A DNA stretch of 56,704 bases from DAOUEG01 sp964595455 (GTDB taxonomy: Bacteria > Chloroflexota > Dehalococcoidia > Dehalococcoidales > RBG-16-60-22): assembly GCA_964595455.1 (NCBI GenBank), contig CAZQQL010000007.1, forward strand, positions 1 to 56,704. The letters run 5' to 3'. The translations under genes and the position numbers were made by a program. Positions within the stretch are counted from its first letter, which is position 1. The number at the start of each line of letters is the position of its first letter. A model generated the notes under the pieces. That model worked only from the letters and a program-made list of their open reading frames with translations, was not told where the DNA came from and did not search any database. Of this stretch, positions 8,192 to 16,460 are shown in pieces.

Positions 8192-8857
8192 ATGAAAGAA
8201 ACAGTCACTTCGCCCGTCACTATCAAGGACACCACCGCTAACCCCGCTCCCCTCGGTCTGCTCGCTTTCGGTATGACCACCATCCTGCTCAACCTCCACA
8301 ACGCCGGTTTCTTCGCGCTCGGGACAATGATCCTGGCGATGGGGATCTTCTACGGCGGGATTGCCCAGGTCATTGCCGGCATCATGGAATGGAAGAAAAA
8401 GAACACCTTCGGGACCACCGCGTTCCTGTCTTACGGCCTCTTCTGGCTCTCGCTCGTCGGGCTCCTGGTCATGCCCAAGCTCGGTTGGGGAGAAGCCACA
8501 GAGAATGGCGCGATGGTCGCGTATCTCAGCATGTGGGGACTATTCACGCTGGTTATGTTCTTCGGGACGCTAAAGGCAAATAACGCCCTCCAGTTCGTGT
8601 TCGCATCCCTCACCGTCCTGTTCCTGCTCCTGGCCCTCGGCGATGCTTTCCAGAGCACGGTCATCAAGACCATCGCCGGTTATGAAGGCATCATCTGCGG
8701 TCTTTCCGCGATGTATGCCGGCCTGGCCCAGGTCATCAACGAGCAGTTCGGCCGCACGGTCATGCCCCTTGACTTTGCCACCAAAGCTGCCGCTGCATCG
8801 ACCGCCAAAGCCGCCAAGCCTTCCGTCCAGGTTGAGGCTGCTCAGAGCAGCAACTAA
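8192..8857 (+). CDS. satP: Acetate uptake transporter, GPR1/FUN34/YaaH (SatP) family
   Basis: 221 residues with six predicted membrane segments. The family signature NPAPLGL is present at residues 17-23. Proteins of this family carry acetate or succinate with protons across the inner membrane. The C-terminal ~30 residues are an Ala/Lys-rich soluble tail. The start is ATG 8192 with GGGAGG upstream, and a strong terminator follows. In an organism of this type acetate is a likely carbon source. The neighbouring two-component system with an extracellular sensor and the microprotein suggest a dedicated regulatory unit (inference). Confidence 0.9.
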   Translation: MKETVTSPVTIKDTTANPAPLGLLAFGMTTILLNLHNAGFFALGTMILAMGIFYGGIAQVIAGIMEWKKKNTFGTTAFLSYGLFWLSLVGLLVMPKLGWGEATENGAMVAYLSMWGLFTLVMFFGTLKANNALQFVFASLTVLFLLLALGDAFQSTVIKTIAGYEGIICGLSAMYAGLAQVINEQFGRTVMPLDFATKAAAASTAKAAKPSVQVEAAQSSN

Positions 8858-8873
8858 TCCGATGGGTCGATCA

Positions 8874-8908
8874 AGAAAGGGGAGCCTCAGCGCTCCCCTT
8901 TCTTTTTG
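8874..8908. terminator. Strong, probably bidirectional terminator
   Basis: A perfect 12-bp stem, AGAAAGGGGAGC (8874-8885) with GCTCCCCTTTCT (8892-8903), loop CTCAGC, tail TTTTT. It terminates satP. The stop codon of the convergent YgbA-like gene (8887) lies inside the hairpin. Confidence 0.9.
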
Positions 8909-9258
8909 TCCGTTTTCAGCGGCGATTTCCGGCGTTTATCGAGCAGGTGCCGTACCGCACGGAGCGGATGGCAATATATCATCCGTGGGCCGGCATACCT
9001 CATCACCACCCTGATGCGCTGCCTCATACCCGGGCGGTAGCAGTGAACGAGGCACCGGGAGCAGACCGTCTTCCCTTCTCCGAACGGACATTTCCAGAGT
9101 TTTTCCAGGGCGTAATCATTCAGTTCCCGGCATGCCGGGCACAGGTCTCCACCGGCATGAACGTGCCGGCAGTAGTCCCGTATCATGACCTTTACCGTGG
9201 CGGCTTCACGCGCGATCCTTCCCTGCATACTTTCATGATACACGGATTCAGCCGCCAA
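8887..9258 (-). CDS. YgbA-like protein (nitrous oxide-stimulated promoter family)
   Basis: Up to 123 residues. The conserved pattern of the family is clear: YCRHVH, then LCPAC, KCPFGEGKTVCSRCLVHCY (seven Cys counted over these two) and RQRIRVVMRYAGPRM, then HPLRAVRHLLD. In enterobacteria ygbA belongs to the NsrR regulon and is linked to nitrosative stress; the Cys/His pattern suggests a bound metal or cluster (inference). Start is uncertain: TTG 9258 gives the longest frame, GTG 9243 or ATG 9228 are possible, and none has a strong ribosome site. It is transcribed divergently from the phosphofructokinase gene. Confidence 0.85.
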   Translation of the reverse strand: MAAESVYHESMQGRIAREAATVKVMIRDYCRHVHAGGDLCPACRELNDYALEKLWKCPFGEGKTVCSRCLVHCYRPGMRQRIRVVMRYAGPRMIYCHPLRAVRHLLDKRRKSPLKTDKKKGER

Positions 9259-9361
9259 CCAGAAATGAACGAGAGAAATTTACTTACTCCTCGGCACTCC
9301 CATTGCTTTACCTGCAGATTAGTTACAAAATATAGGTATACCGGCCCATGGGAGGCGCCAA

Positions 9362-10531
9362 ATGAAGAAAACAATCGGTATATTGACGGGAGGCGGGGAC
9401 GTTCCCGGCCTGAACCCATGCATCAAAGCAGCGGTAACCAGCGCACTGGAAGAAGGTTACCGCGTGATCGGAATAAGCCGCGGCTGGGGAGGTTTGTTCT
9501 ATTACAACCTGCACGAACCATCCACCTACAACTACTACGTGCGAGAGCTCTCCGCCCATGACGTGCGTACCGTCGACCGTACCGGCGGTACGTTCCTGCA
9601 CACTTCGAGGACCAATCCGGAAAGGGTACCGGCCAGCAGGATACCGGATTTCCTGAAGAATTCCTCAGCCGGAGTACCGGTGGCCGACCACGGAACAATG
9701 GACTTCACCCGCCATGTCATGGGCAACATCGAGCACCTGGGCATCGACGTCATCATCCCCATCGGCGGCGACGATACGCTCAGTTTCGCGGTGCGGCTCC
9801 ACAACGAAGGAGTGCCCATCCTGGCCATTCCCAAGACAATGGATAACGATGTCTACGGCACCGATTACTGCATCGGGTTTTCGACGGCAGTAACAAGGAG
9901 CGTCGAGTTTATCACGAACATCCGCACAACGGCCGGCTCGCATGAGCGCATCGCGGTAGTGGAATTATTCGGGCGGAATTCCGGGGAAACGAGCCTCATC
10001 AGCGCTTACCTGGCATTCGTGGACCGGGCGGTCATATCCGAGGTACCAGTGAATCTCGACAGGCTGACGGAGTTCCTGCTCGAAGACAAGCGGAACAATC
10101 CGTCTCACTACGCCATCATGACCATCTCCGAGGGGGCGACCATCGAAGGCGGCCAGATCATCGAGACCGGGGAAGCGGACATGTTCGGACACCGCAAACT
10201 GGGTGGCATCGGCCTGATCCTGGCAGAAGAAATCAAGCAAAAAACCGGAGAAGATATGCTGTACCAGCAGCTTGCCTACCTGATGCGCTCCGGCGCTCCG
10301 GACTCCCTGGACCGCATGGTAGCGACCTGTTACGGGCATCTGGCGGTGCAGCTCATCAAGCAGAACGAGACCGGGAGAATGGTGGCGATGAACGAGGGGC
10401 GGTACACATCGGTCCCGGTGGGAACGTTGCTGACCCACAAGAAACGGGTTGACGTAGAAAAGTTCTACGACATTGTCAATTACCAGCCCAAGATCAAGGA
10501 ATACATCGGCATGCCGATGTTCCTGAAATAG
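9362..10531 (+). CDS. pfp: 6-phosphofructokinase, pyrophosphate-type signature
   Basis: 389 residues of the PfkA superfamily, phosphorylating fructose 6-phosphate in glycolysis (reversibly if PPi-dependent). N-terminal GGGDVPGLN (10-18) is the phosphoryl-donor loop. The catalytic PKTMDND (157-163) is intact. Two residues that separate donors both have the PPi form: GGDDT (135-139) has Asp where ATP enzymes have Gly, and Lys precedes TMDND where ATP enzymes have Gly. The prediction is therefore a reversible PPi-dependent enzyme. The start is ATG 9362 with GGGAGG upstream. It is monocistronic with its own terminator. Confidence 0.88.
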   Translation: MKKTIGILTGGGDVPGLNPCIKAAVTSALEEGYRVIGISRGWGGLFYYNLHEPSTYNYYVRELSAHDVRTVDRTGGTFLHTSRTNPERVPASRIPDFLKNSSAGVPVADHGTMDFTRHVMGNIEHLGIDVIIPIGGDDTLSFAVRLHNEGVPILAIPKTMDNDVYGTDYCIGFSTAVTRSVEFITNIRTTAGSHERIAVVELFGRNSGETSLISAYLAFVDRAVISEVPVNLDRLTEFLLEDKRNNPSHYAIMTISEGATIEGGQIIETGEADMFGHRKLGGIGLILAEEIKQKTGEDMLYQQLAYLMRSGAPDSLDRMVATCYGHLAVQLIKQNETGRMVAMNEGRYTSVPVGTLLTHKKRVDVEKFYDIVNYQPKIKEYIGMPMFLK

Positions 10532-10538
10532 AAGAAAA

Positions 10539-10574
10539 AAAAGGGATGCTGGTAGCAGCATCCCTTTTCGTTTC
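10539..10574. terminator. Bidirectional terminator between pfp and the stress-protein gene
   Basis: A 13-bp stem, AAAAGGGATGCTG with CAGCATCCCTTTT, around GTAG. The A-run on the left and T-run on the right allow termination from both convergent genes. Confidence 0.9.
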
Positions 10575-10587
10575 ATCCGAGAGTTAA

Positions 10588-11058
10588 CTACCTACAACGG
10601 ACCATGAGAACGGGCACAGAGCCGCCTCGGAGGACTTTTTCCGTAACGGAACCGATGGCCCAGCGGCTGATACCGCTGCGACCGTGTGTGGACATGATTA
10701 CGAGGTCTGCGCCGATCTCCTTTTCCGCATCGATGATGGCTTCCGCTGCATTCCGGGACAAATTGCTTTCCACAAGCTTGGTGTTTACTATCACACCCCT
10801 ATCGCGAAGGGCACCGGCAGCCTTATCGAGGTAGCGGGCGTCGGCGGATTTTTCCTTTTCCAGTTCGCCGTTTTTCTCGACCACTGGTACCGTGCCGCCT
10901 TCCACGTTGATGTATTCGACGTGCGGGTTCACCACCATAAGGAGGGTAACTTCCGGTTTTTCCTGCGGAACGAGCCTGTCCACCATGTTTTCCACGTAGT
11001 GCAGGGCAGCTTCAGCGAATTGTGAGCCGTCAAGGGTCACCAGGATCTTCTCTGCCAT
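10588..11058 (-). CDS. Universal stress protein (UspA fold)
   Basis: 156 residues. The N-terminal strand ILVTLDGS carries the Asp that binds adenine nucleotide in ATP-binding Usp proteins. The C-terminal loop STHGRSGISRWAIGSVTEKV follows the G-x2-G-x9-G-(S/T) pattern except that the first Gly is Ser. ATP binding is therefore likely but not certain. Such proteins are dimeric cytosolic factors induced by growth arrest or energy limitation. The start is ATG 11058 with GAGGAGG upstream. A consensus promoter lies at 11096-11124. Confidence 0.9.
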   Translation of the reverse strand: MAEKILVTLDGSQFAEAALHYVENMVDRLVPQEKPEVTLLMVVNPHVEYINVEGGTVPVVEKNGELEKEKSADARYLDKAAGALRDRGVIVNTKLVESNLSRNAAEAIIDAEKEIGADLVIMSTHGRSGISRWAIGSVTEKVLRGGSVPVLMVRCR

Positions 11059-11095
11059 AAACGTACCTCCTCGTTATCGTGCGGGTTTCACTGAA

Positions 11096-11124
11096 AGATT
11101 GCCATGCGCGACAGCTATTGTCAA
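11096..11124 (-). promoter_or_regulatory. Promoter of the universal stress protein gene
   Basis: On the minus strand, TTGACA (11124-11119), a 17-nt spacer and CAATCT (11101-11096), about 37 nt before the start codon. The -35 is perfect; the -10 matches at 3-4 of 6 positions. Confidence 0.55.
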
Positions 11125-11266
11125 GGGCAAATGGCGTATTTACGTGATCCGTTGGCGGTGTATACCCATATTTGTGAATACGAGGTGCTATATAGAACCT
11201 GATAGGTACTGCTTAGTGCAATGGGGCTGTGGGGCGGGAATGATTCTCTGATTACGCGTTGGGCCT

Positions 11267-11995
11267 TTAATCCGGTACCTCGGCGGAGAAACGGGCATGC
11301 GGATCGTTGAGGAAATCCCGGTAGACCTTGTAGTGCTCGGTGTCCTCATAGGCGACAGGGCGGACCGTTTCGCCATCAAAGCTGAGTATTTTAGCTCCGG
11401 GGCAGGCCATGAGGATCGGGGACTGGGTAGCGATGATGAACTGTGCGTGGCCGTCGCGGATGTTTTCCAGGAGTACATCCAGGAACCGCAACTGGTTCAT
11501 GGGAGAGAGGGCGGCTTCCGGTTCGTCCAGGAAATAGAGGCCCGGGATAGCATAGCGCGCCTTGAAATAAGCCATCAGGGACTGCCCGTGGGACTTGGTA
11601 ACGAGGGAGCTTCCCCCGAAGTAGTCCAGGATAGCTGGCGTCGCAGCGGCCCATTCATCGAGGAAGCCAGTGAAGTCATGGAAAATCTGGGAGCTGAAGT
11701 AAGAACCGGGCACGCGGCCGTTGCGCCAGTGGACATCGATGAACCGGTAGAGTTCTTCCTCGTACGGACTGTGGCGGGGGCGCTTGCCCTGCTCGTTCTG
11801 CCAGATGTGAATGCCGCAGCGCATACAGACAGCCTTGAGGACGGTGGTCTTACCGGCGCCGTTCTCCCCGACGAAGAAGGTAACCGGGGTATCGAAAGTT
11901 ATGGACGGCACGTCCCTGAGGAACCGGAGATTAAAGGGGTACTGGGTCAAGTCGGGATAATTTTCCGGGTGAAAGGTAATTTTTTCAATGTGCAT
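11267..11995 (-). CDS. Predicted ATPase, ABC/AAA_21 type
   Basis: 242 residues, soluble. Walker A GENGAGKTT is near residue 42. Walker B with the catalytic Glu is YFLDEPEAALS. A degenerate signature SHGQSL stands where ABC proteins have LSGGQ, and the switch His lies in the IIATQSP region (Gln precedes Ser). This is the pattern of stand-alone AAA_21/AAA_15 ATPases related to SMC/Rad50 and OLD proteins. No membrane partner or nuclease gene adjoins it, so its role is unknown. ATG 11995 is chosen because AGGGG lies 7 nt upstream; an upstream in-frame start (12031) would run through a dispersed palindrome. Confidence 0.75.
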   Translation of the reverse strand: MHIEKITFHPENYPDLTQYPFNLRFLRDVPSITFDTPVTFFVGENGAGKTTVLKAVCMRCGIHIWQNEQGKRPRHSPYEEELYRFIDVHWRNGRVPGSYFSSQIFHDFTGFLDEWAAATPAILDYFGGSSLVTKSHGQSLMAYFKARYAIPGLYFLDEPEAALSPMNQLRFLDVLLENIRDGHAQFIIATQSPILMACPGAKILSFDGETVRPVAYEDTEHYKVYRDFLNDPHARFSAEVPD

Positions 11996-12023
11996 CAACG
12001 AGCCCCTGATAGAGAGATTGCCG

Positions 12024-12056
12024 CCGCTCATCCTTCGACAGGCTCCGGATGAGCGG
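12024..12056. repeat. Palindromic intergenic repeat element
   Basis: CCGCTCATCC (12024-12033) and GGATGAGCGG (12047-12056) form a perfect 10-bp stem around TTCGACAGGCTCC. This is the pattern of short dispersed palindromes found between genes in many environmental bacteria. A degenerate relative occurs at 17133-17151 (CCTTCG-TCAGGCTCAGGA). Confidence 0.6.
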
Positions 12057-12268
12057 TTCCTTAATCATTATGGTAACTTCGACCGGGAAAGTCAAAAAGC
12101 ATAGTTGCTGAGATCTCGGAAGATGTTCTAAGTGATACTCCCAGCTGCCCCGATATCCTTCGTTCGCCGGGGTGAACTTCAGGATGACTCCATTGTTCTA
12201 CCTGATTGATTCATCAAAGCTTCTTACGAGCCTTGACGAGGCAGCGATGGCGCGGTAAGGTGTCAGGC

Positions 12269-12997
12269 ATGGAAGGGAACGTATGCATCGGGACATCCGG
12301 GTGGCATTACGCTCACTGGAAAGGGCCCTTCTATCCTGTCGGCACACCTTCCAATGAATTCCTGCGATTGTACGCAAAACAGTTCACGTCCGTGGAAATC
12401 AACAATTCCTTTTACCGTCTGCCGGATGAAGCAACGCTGAGGGCCTGGGCGTCGACGGTACCAGAGGGGTTCATTTTCTCAGTCAAGGCCAGCCGGTACA
12501 TCACCCACCGGAAGAAATTGAAAGACCCGGCGATGTCCCTCCCCAACCTGCTGGACCGCATAAAAATCCTCGGGGAGAAGCTGGGCCCCCTGCTGTTCCA
12601 GATACCGCCGGGATGGAAGGCGAACTCGGAGCGGCTGAGAAGCTTCCTGGAGGCGCTGCCGAAGGGTTACCGGTACGCCTTCGAGTTCCGTGACCCGAGC
12701 TGGTTCAACGAGGACATTACTGCTTTACTGGAACGCCGGAACGCCGCATTCTGCATCTATGAGATCGAGGGACGGCAGTCGCCGCAAATGGTAACAGCAG
12801 ACTTCGTTTACGTGCGCCTTCATGGTCCGGACGGAGCTTACCAGGGAAGTTACAGCCCAGAGGCGCTGCGGCGATGGGCGGGCTACATCCTCGACCGGCG
12901 GCGGCAAGGGAAAGATGTATATTTCTATTTCGATAATGATCAAGCCGGTAATGCGGCCCTGAATGCGCTGGAACTCGAGGCGATGCTCGAACGGTAA
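12269..12997 (+). CDS. DUF72 (YecE-like) TIM-barrel protein
   Basis: 242 residues. Family marks are all present: IGTSGWHYAHWKGPFYP near the N-terminus, VEINNSFYRLP, FSVKASRYITH, LGPLLFQIPP, FEFRDPSW, YVRLHGPDGAYQGSY and YFYFDNDQAGNA at the end. This is a widespread cytosolic barrel family with no established reaction. ATG 12269 is chosen with TAAGG 8 nt upstream; the frame is open to 12206 but the extra residues do not look like the family. The upstream 270 nt hold the palindromic repeat and no other recognisable gene. Confidence 0.9.
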   Translation: MEGNVCIGTSGWHYAHWKGPFYPVGTPSNEFLRLYAKQFTSVEINNSFYRLPDEATLRAWASTVPEGFIFSVKASRYITHRKKLKDPAMSLPNLLDRIKILGEKLGPLLFQIPPGWKANSERLRSFLEALPKGYRYAFEFRDPSWFNEDITALLERRNAAFCIYEIEGRQSPQMVTADFVYVRLHGPDGAYQGSYSPEALRRWAGYILDRRRQGKDVYFYFDNDQAGNAALNALELEAMLER

Positions 12998-13107
12998 ATG
13001 CAATAGTGATGTAATCCTTTCAGTTACCCTGTTATAACTCTGCAACACGCCAGCGGTTACAATAATGTAGAGCGCCGCAGTGGAGCGGCGCCGTGTGGAG
13101 GTGGGGT

Positions 13108-13548
13108 GTGAAAGTTAAAGAAATCGGACTGAAAGAGGTCATCTGCGTCCAGCCCACGACCAACCTGGCGGAAGTGGCCGTCCAGATGAAACGGCATAAC
13201 ATCGGCGTGGCGCCGGTGTGTGAATCGGATAGGCTCATCGGTATCATCACCGACCGCGACCTGGTGATAAGCTGCATGGCATCCGGGGTCAATCCGGAGT
13301 CCTGCCAGGCCAGAGAATTCATGACCGGCCATGTCGTCTCGGTCACTCCGGATACGGAACTGGAAGAAGTTGCCCGCATCATGGGTAAGGAACAACTCCA
13401 CCGGGTCCCGGTCATCCAGGGTGAAAAGCTGGTGGGTATGATATCGCTGGCTGACCTGGCAACGTCCCTGCACAACGATGCCCTGCTGGCGGACACCGTG
13501 AGGAGGATATCTTCCCCGACCCCGGCCATGGCGGCAGCGACACACTAA
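13108..13548 (+). CDS. Tandem CBS-domain protein
   Basis: 146 residues made of two CBS motifs (about 5-62 and 70-128). Each ends in the typical V-P-V-x-x-x-x-(K/R)-L-(V/I)-G-(M/I)-I-(S/T)-x-x-D-L pattern (IGIITDRDL and VGMISLADL). A stand-alone CBS pair usually binds adenosine nucleotides as an energy sensor; the partner is unknown. The start is GTG 13108 behind GGAGGTG. A GC-rich hairpin (GCGCCGC 13072-13078 with GCGGCGC 13085-13091) sits just before the ribosome site and could modulate translation. Rubrerythrin follows 41 nt downstream. Confidence 0.9.
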   Translation: MKVKEIGLKEVICVQPTTNLAEVAVQMKRHNIGVAPVCESDRLIGIITDRDLVISCMASGVNPESCQAREFMTGHVVSVTPDTELEEVARIMGKEQLHRVPVIQGEKLVGMISLADLATSLHNDALLADTVRRISSPTPAMAAATH

Positions 13549-13589
13549 TTAAACCGGAAACAACAACGCCTTTGTGAAAGAAGGTTGTT

Positions 13590-14141
13590 ATGCATGCTGT
13601 AACGGCTGCCAATCTAAGGAACGCCCACGGCGGGGAATCCATGGCGCATATGCGGTATGAATTCTGGGGCAACGCCGCCGAAGCGGAAGGTTTCCCAAAC
13701 GTAGCCCGACTCCTCCGGGCGATAGCCTCCGCTGAGACGATCCACGCCCGTAACCACTTCGAGGCGCTGAGGAGCATACCCGGCGACCATGTCTGCACGT
13801 CGATGGCGGTCTTCGGGCTGGGAGGAACGACATCCAACCTCCAGGGAGGCATCGACGGCGAGACCTACGAGATCAACGAAATGTACCCGACGTACCTGGA
13901 GACGGCCCGTTTCCAAAAAGTCGCCGACGCCCAACGGAGCTTCCACTACGCACTGTCCGCGGAAAAAACGCATGCAGAACTGTTCACGCGGGCCAAGGAA
14001 GCCATCGAGTCATCCGGTAAGGACATGCAGCTCGGGCCGGTGCGCGTTTGCCAGGTATGCGGCTGGACGCATGAGGGAGACATCCCAGACCGCTGCCCTA
14101 TCTGCGGCGCGACACGGGAGAGGTTCGTTTCCTGGGAGTAA
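13590..14141 (+). CDS. Rubrerythrin
   Basis: 183 residues. A diiron four-helix bundle is indicated by ESMAHMRY (about 17-24), AETIHARNH, EINEMYP and EKTHAELF, which supply the Glu/His ligands. A C-terminal rubredoxin-like Fe(SCys)4 site has CQVCGW and CPICGA. It acts as a cytosolic NADH/rubredoxin-linked peroxidase protecting anaerobes from hydrogen peroxide. The start is ATG 13590 with GAAAGAAGG upstream. It lies downstream of the CBS gene and may be cotranscribed. Confidence 0.95.
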   Translation: MHAVTAANLRNAHGGESMAHMRYEFWGNAAEAEGFPNVARLLRAIASAETIHARNHFEALRSIPGDHVCTSMAVFGLGGTTSNLQGGIDGETYEINEMYPTYLETARFQKVADAQRSFHYALSAEKTHAELFTRAKEAIESSGKDMQLGPVRVCQVCGWTHEGDIPDRCPICGATRERFVSWE

Positions 14142-14368
14142 ACGTTCCGGATTTGAGCTGTTCGATATGCCGGCGGAAACAAGGAACCGGGCTATCACGT
14201 TACTTATGGATCTTTCCCGGTCCCTTAAAAATACGCCGAAGTACGGATAACCTTTCCGGTTGCGGCACGTTATAGTTACTAGAGACAACTTTCTTAGCCA
14301 TTGACGGCGCTGATACCCTGTTAGTTGGGAAGAACGTTCCGGTGGACATTGTCCCGGGAAGGTCACTC

Positions 14369-15724
14369 ATGGCGTCCACCTTTAAATACATACGATTACT
14401 GCCTTTCGGCCTGTTACTGGCCGCAGCTGCCTGGATACGGTTCTGGGCCGTGCCGCTTTCATCCGGACCGGATGTAGCCCAGTTCTGGGGTTTTGCCGAG
14501 CTTTTCCGGCTGCACGGCCTGGACTTCTACCGGGTCGCCGACGGCCAAAGCCACATGCTGGCCCATCCGGGCTGGGCATTCGTGTACCCTCCGATGTGGC
14601 TGCTGATCCTGGGCGGGGTCTACCTGCTCGTGCCGGACGCCTGGGCGGCCACCCAGTATATCGACATCGCCTGGCGGTGGGCGGAGAAGACGCCGATCAT
14701 CATCGCGGACCTGGCGATCGGGGTGCTGCTGTACCGTTTTGTACCCGGCGCCTGGTGGAAGAAGCTGATCTTTTCCGGCATCTGGCTGCTCAGCCCGATG
14801 GTCTGGTACCAGTCCGCCATCTTCGGGCAGTTCGATGCGATTGCCGCGGCGCTGATGTTCAGCTCGTTCCTGCTCATCGAGAAAGGCCACGACCGCTGGG
14901 GGTTCGCCGCCGCCGGCCTGGCGGTGATGACCAAGCAGCACACGCTCATCCCGCTGGCCTTCATGTTCGTGGCCCTGGTAAGGAACATGTCATGGAAGAA
15001 GCTCCTGCCGGACATCGGTATCTTCTGCGGTGTCATTGCCGCGGTCTCGATACCCTTCCTGGTTACCGGCAACATCGTAGAATTCGGACAGCAGGTACTG
15101 TTCGGGGCCAGTTCCCCCGGCTACCAGGTACCGCTGCCTTACGCTTTCAGCGGGACCGGGGCTACCCTGACCTGGCTGCATGACGACTTTGGGTGGAACA
15201 CGCTGCCGCTCATCCGGGCTTCTATTCCAATCCTGGTCGTGGTGCTTATCGGCGCAGGGTTCCTCGTGTACCGGCGGAGGATAGCGGCGCTGCCGGCCAT
15301 GCTCATCGGGGTATTCCTGTTCATGTGCCTGTTCTATCGGATCAATTACCAGTACCTGGTCATCTACATGCCGCTGGCACTGCTGCTGGCGGCGCGAACG
15401 CGGTTCGTGACGGAAAGGGTCGTCAGCCTGATAGCAGTGCTGTACCCCATCGGGTGGCTATGGATGTTCGGGACGACGCTCTGGTTCCAGTACCACCAGC
15501 CAGTGACCGGGTGGGTGGCGCCGTTCCTCGAGAGCATCGGCTTGTCCCGGTGGTGGGGCATCCCGGACTCGACCTATGCGCTGTATACCGGCGTTCTTAC
15601 GGCGTTTTTCATCTGGTACGTCATTGGGGCATTGACCCGCTGGCGGGACAGAAGGACCGTAGCTACGGCTTTATATCGATTCGATGCGAGAAAAGACGTG
15701 AGAGAACGGCAGAGCGCTCGGTAA
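14369..15724 (+). CDS. Polytopic GT-C-like glycosyltransferase / mannosyltransferase-type membrane protein
   Basis: 451 residues with about 10-11 hydrophobic segments. The early loop after TM1 has GPDVAQFWGFAE, an acidic motif of the sort used catalytically in GT-C (GT39/GT87-like) enzymes that use polyprenyl-phosphate sugars. Later marks are FVYPPMW, WWKKL, IFGQFDAIAAAL and MTKQHTLIPLAF, similar to family-87-type transferases. Donor and acceptor are unknown; a role in surface glycan or protein glycosylation is likely. ATG 14369 has GGGAAGG 6 nt upstream; GTG 14342 is less likely. The C-terminus is basic. It is apparently monocistronic. Confidence 0.7.
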   Translation: MASTFKYIRLLPFGLLLAAAAWIRFWAVPLSSGPDVAQFWGFAELFRLHGLDFYRVADGQSHMLAHPGWAFVYPPMWLLILGGVYLLVPDAWAATQYIDIAWRWAEKTPIIIADLAIGVLLYRFVPGAWWKKLIFSGIWLLSPMVWYQSAIFGQFDAIAAALMFSSFLLIEKGHDRWGFAAAGLAVMTKQHTLIPLAFMFVALVRNMSWKKLLPDIGIFCGVIAAVSIPFLVTGNIVEFGQQVLFGASSPGYQVPLPYAFSGTGATLTWLHDDFGWNTLPLIRASIPILVVVLIGAGFLVYRRRIAALPAMLIGVFLFMCLFYRINYQYLVIYMPLALLLAARTRFVTERVVSLIAVLYPIGWLWMFGTTLWFQYHQPVTGWVAPFLESIGLSRWWGIPDSTYALYTGVLTAFFIWYVIGALTRWRDRRTVATALYRFDARKDVRERQSAR

Positions 15725-15752
15725 GCCGGTTAGTCGCCTGATTTGCGTTTAA

Positions 15753-15761
15753 TGGTATACT
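15753..15761 (+). promoter_or_regulatory. Extended -10 promoter upstream of slyD
   Basis: TG-G-TATACT gives an extended -10 about 130 nt before the slyD start. The long leader contains a small hairpin (GTTCACC 15845-15851 with GGTGAAC 15856-15862) just ahead of the ribosome site. Confidence 0.35.
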
Positions 15762-15891
15762 GACAGTAAAGGACAGAAACGAGACCGCCAATCCCCCCGG
15801 CGGCCGACTCAGAAATCCTCACGGTTCCAGGCATTCATTATTTTGTTCACCCGGCGGTGAACCGTTGTTTTCACACAGGAAGGAGATAAAA

Positions 15892-16320
15892 ATGGCACAG
15901 GCAAAGCAGGGCGATACGGTAAAAGTACATTACACCGGCAAGCTGGATGATAATTCAGTATTCGACAGCTCGGAAGGGCGCAGTCCGCTGGAGTTCACCA
16001 TCGGCGAGGGGCAGGTCATACCGGGTTTCGAGAGGGCGGTCATCGGTCTGGACGAGGGCGGCAGTGCGAGCGTGCGCATCGAGCCGAAGGACGCCTACGG
16101 CGCGCACCACGACAACCTCGTCTTCGTGGTGGACCGGGGAGAACTGCCGGACGACCTTAATCCGCAGCTCAACCAGCGCTTCCAGATGCGGAACGACGAC
16201 GGCCAGGAACTGATCATGACGGTAACGGACCTCTCGGAAAAAGAAGTGACGTTCGATGCCAACCATCCGCTGGCGGGACAGGCGCTGACCTTCGATATCC
16301 AACTGGTGGAAGTGGGATAG
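15892..16320 (+). CDS. slyD: FKBP-type peptidyl-prolyl isomerase, SlyD-like
   Basis: 142 residues. The FKBP half (1-70) has VHYTGKLDDNSVFDSS and the FxIGEGQVIPGFE core. The insert-in-flap chaperone domain lies at about 70-120, and the chain returns to FKBP with FDIQLVEV. It catalyses prolyl cis-trans isomerisation and holds unfolded chains. The His/Cys-rich metal-binding tail of E. coli SlyD is absent, so a nickel-chaperone role is unlikely. The start is ATG 15892 (AAGGAGAT upstream), not the in-frame ATG 15865. Confidence 0.93.
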   Translation: MAQAKQGDTVKVHYTGKLDDNSVFDSSEGRSPLEFTIGEGQVIPGFERAVIGLDEGGSASVRIEPKDAYGAHHDNLVFVVDRGELPDDLNPQLNQRFQMRNDDGQELIMTVTDLSEKEVTFDANHPLAGQALTFDIQLVEVG

Positions 16321-16460
16321 ACGTTTTACAGAGATTTTTGGCCTTTTGTTACAGCTCTGATTGGGATTCGCAATGATTTCTTTCTAAGATGGGTTGTTTT
16401 ACGAGGTCCCGGCGGCAGTGTTAGAATAGTGTCAATCGGTCTCATGTGAAGGAGGCGCAA

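Noticed and set aside
16321..16460. FMN riboswitch before ribE
   Set aside because: I looked for the conserved RFN core and found no matching sequence; only a -10-like box and a ribosome site are present.
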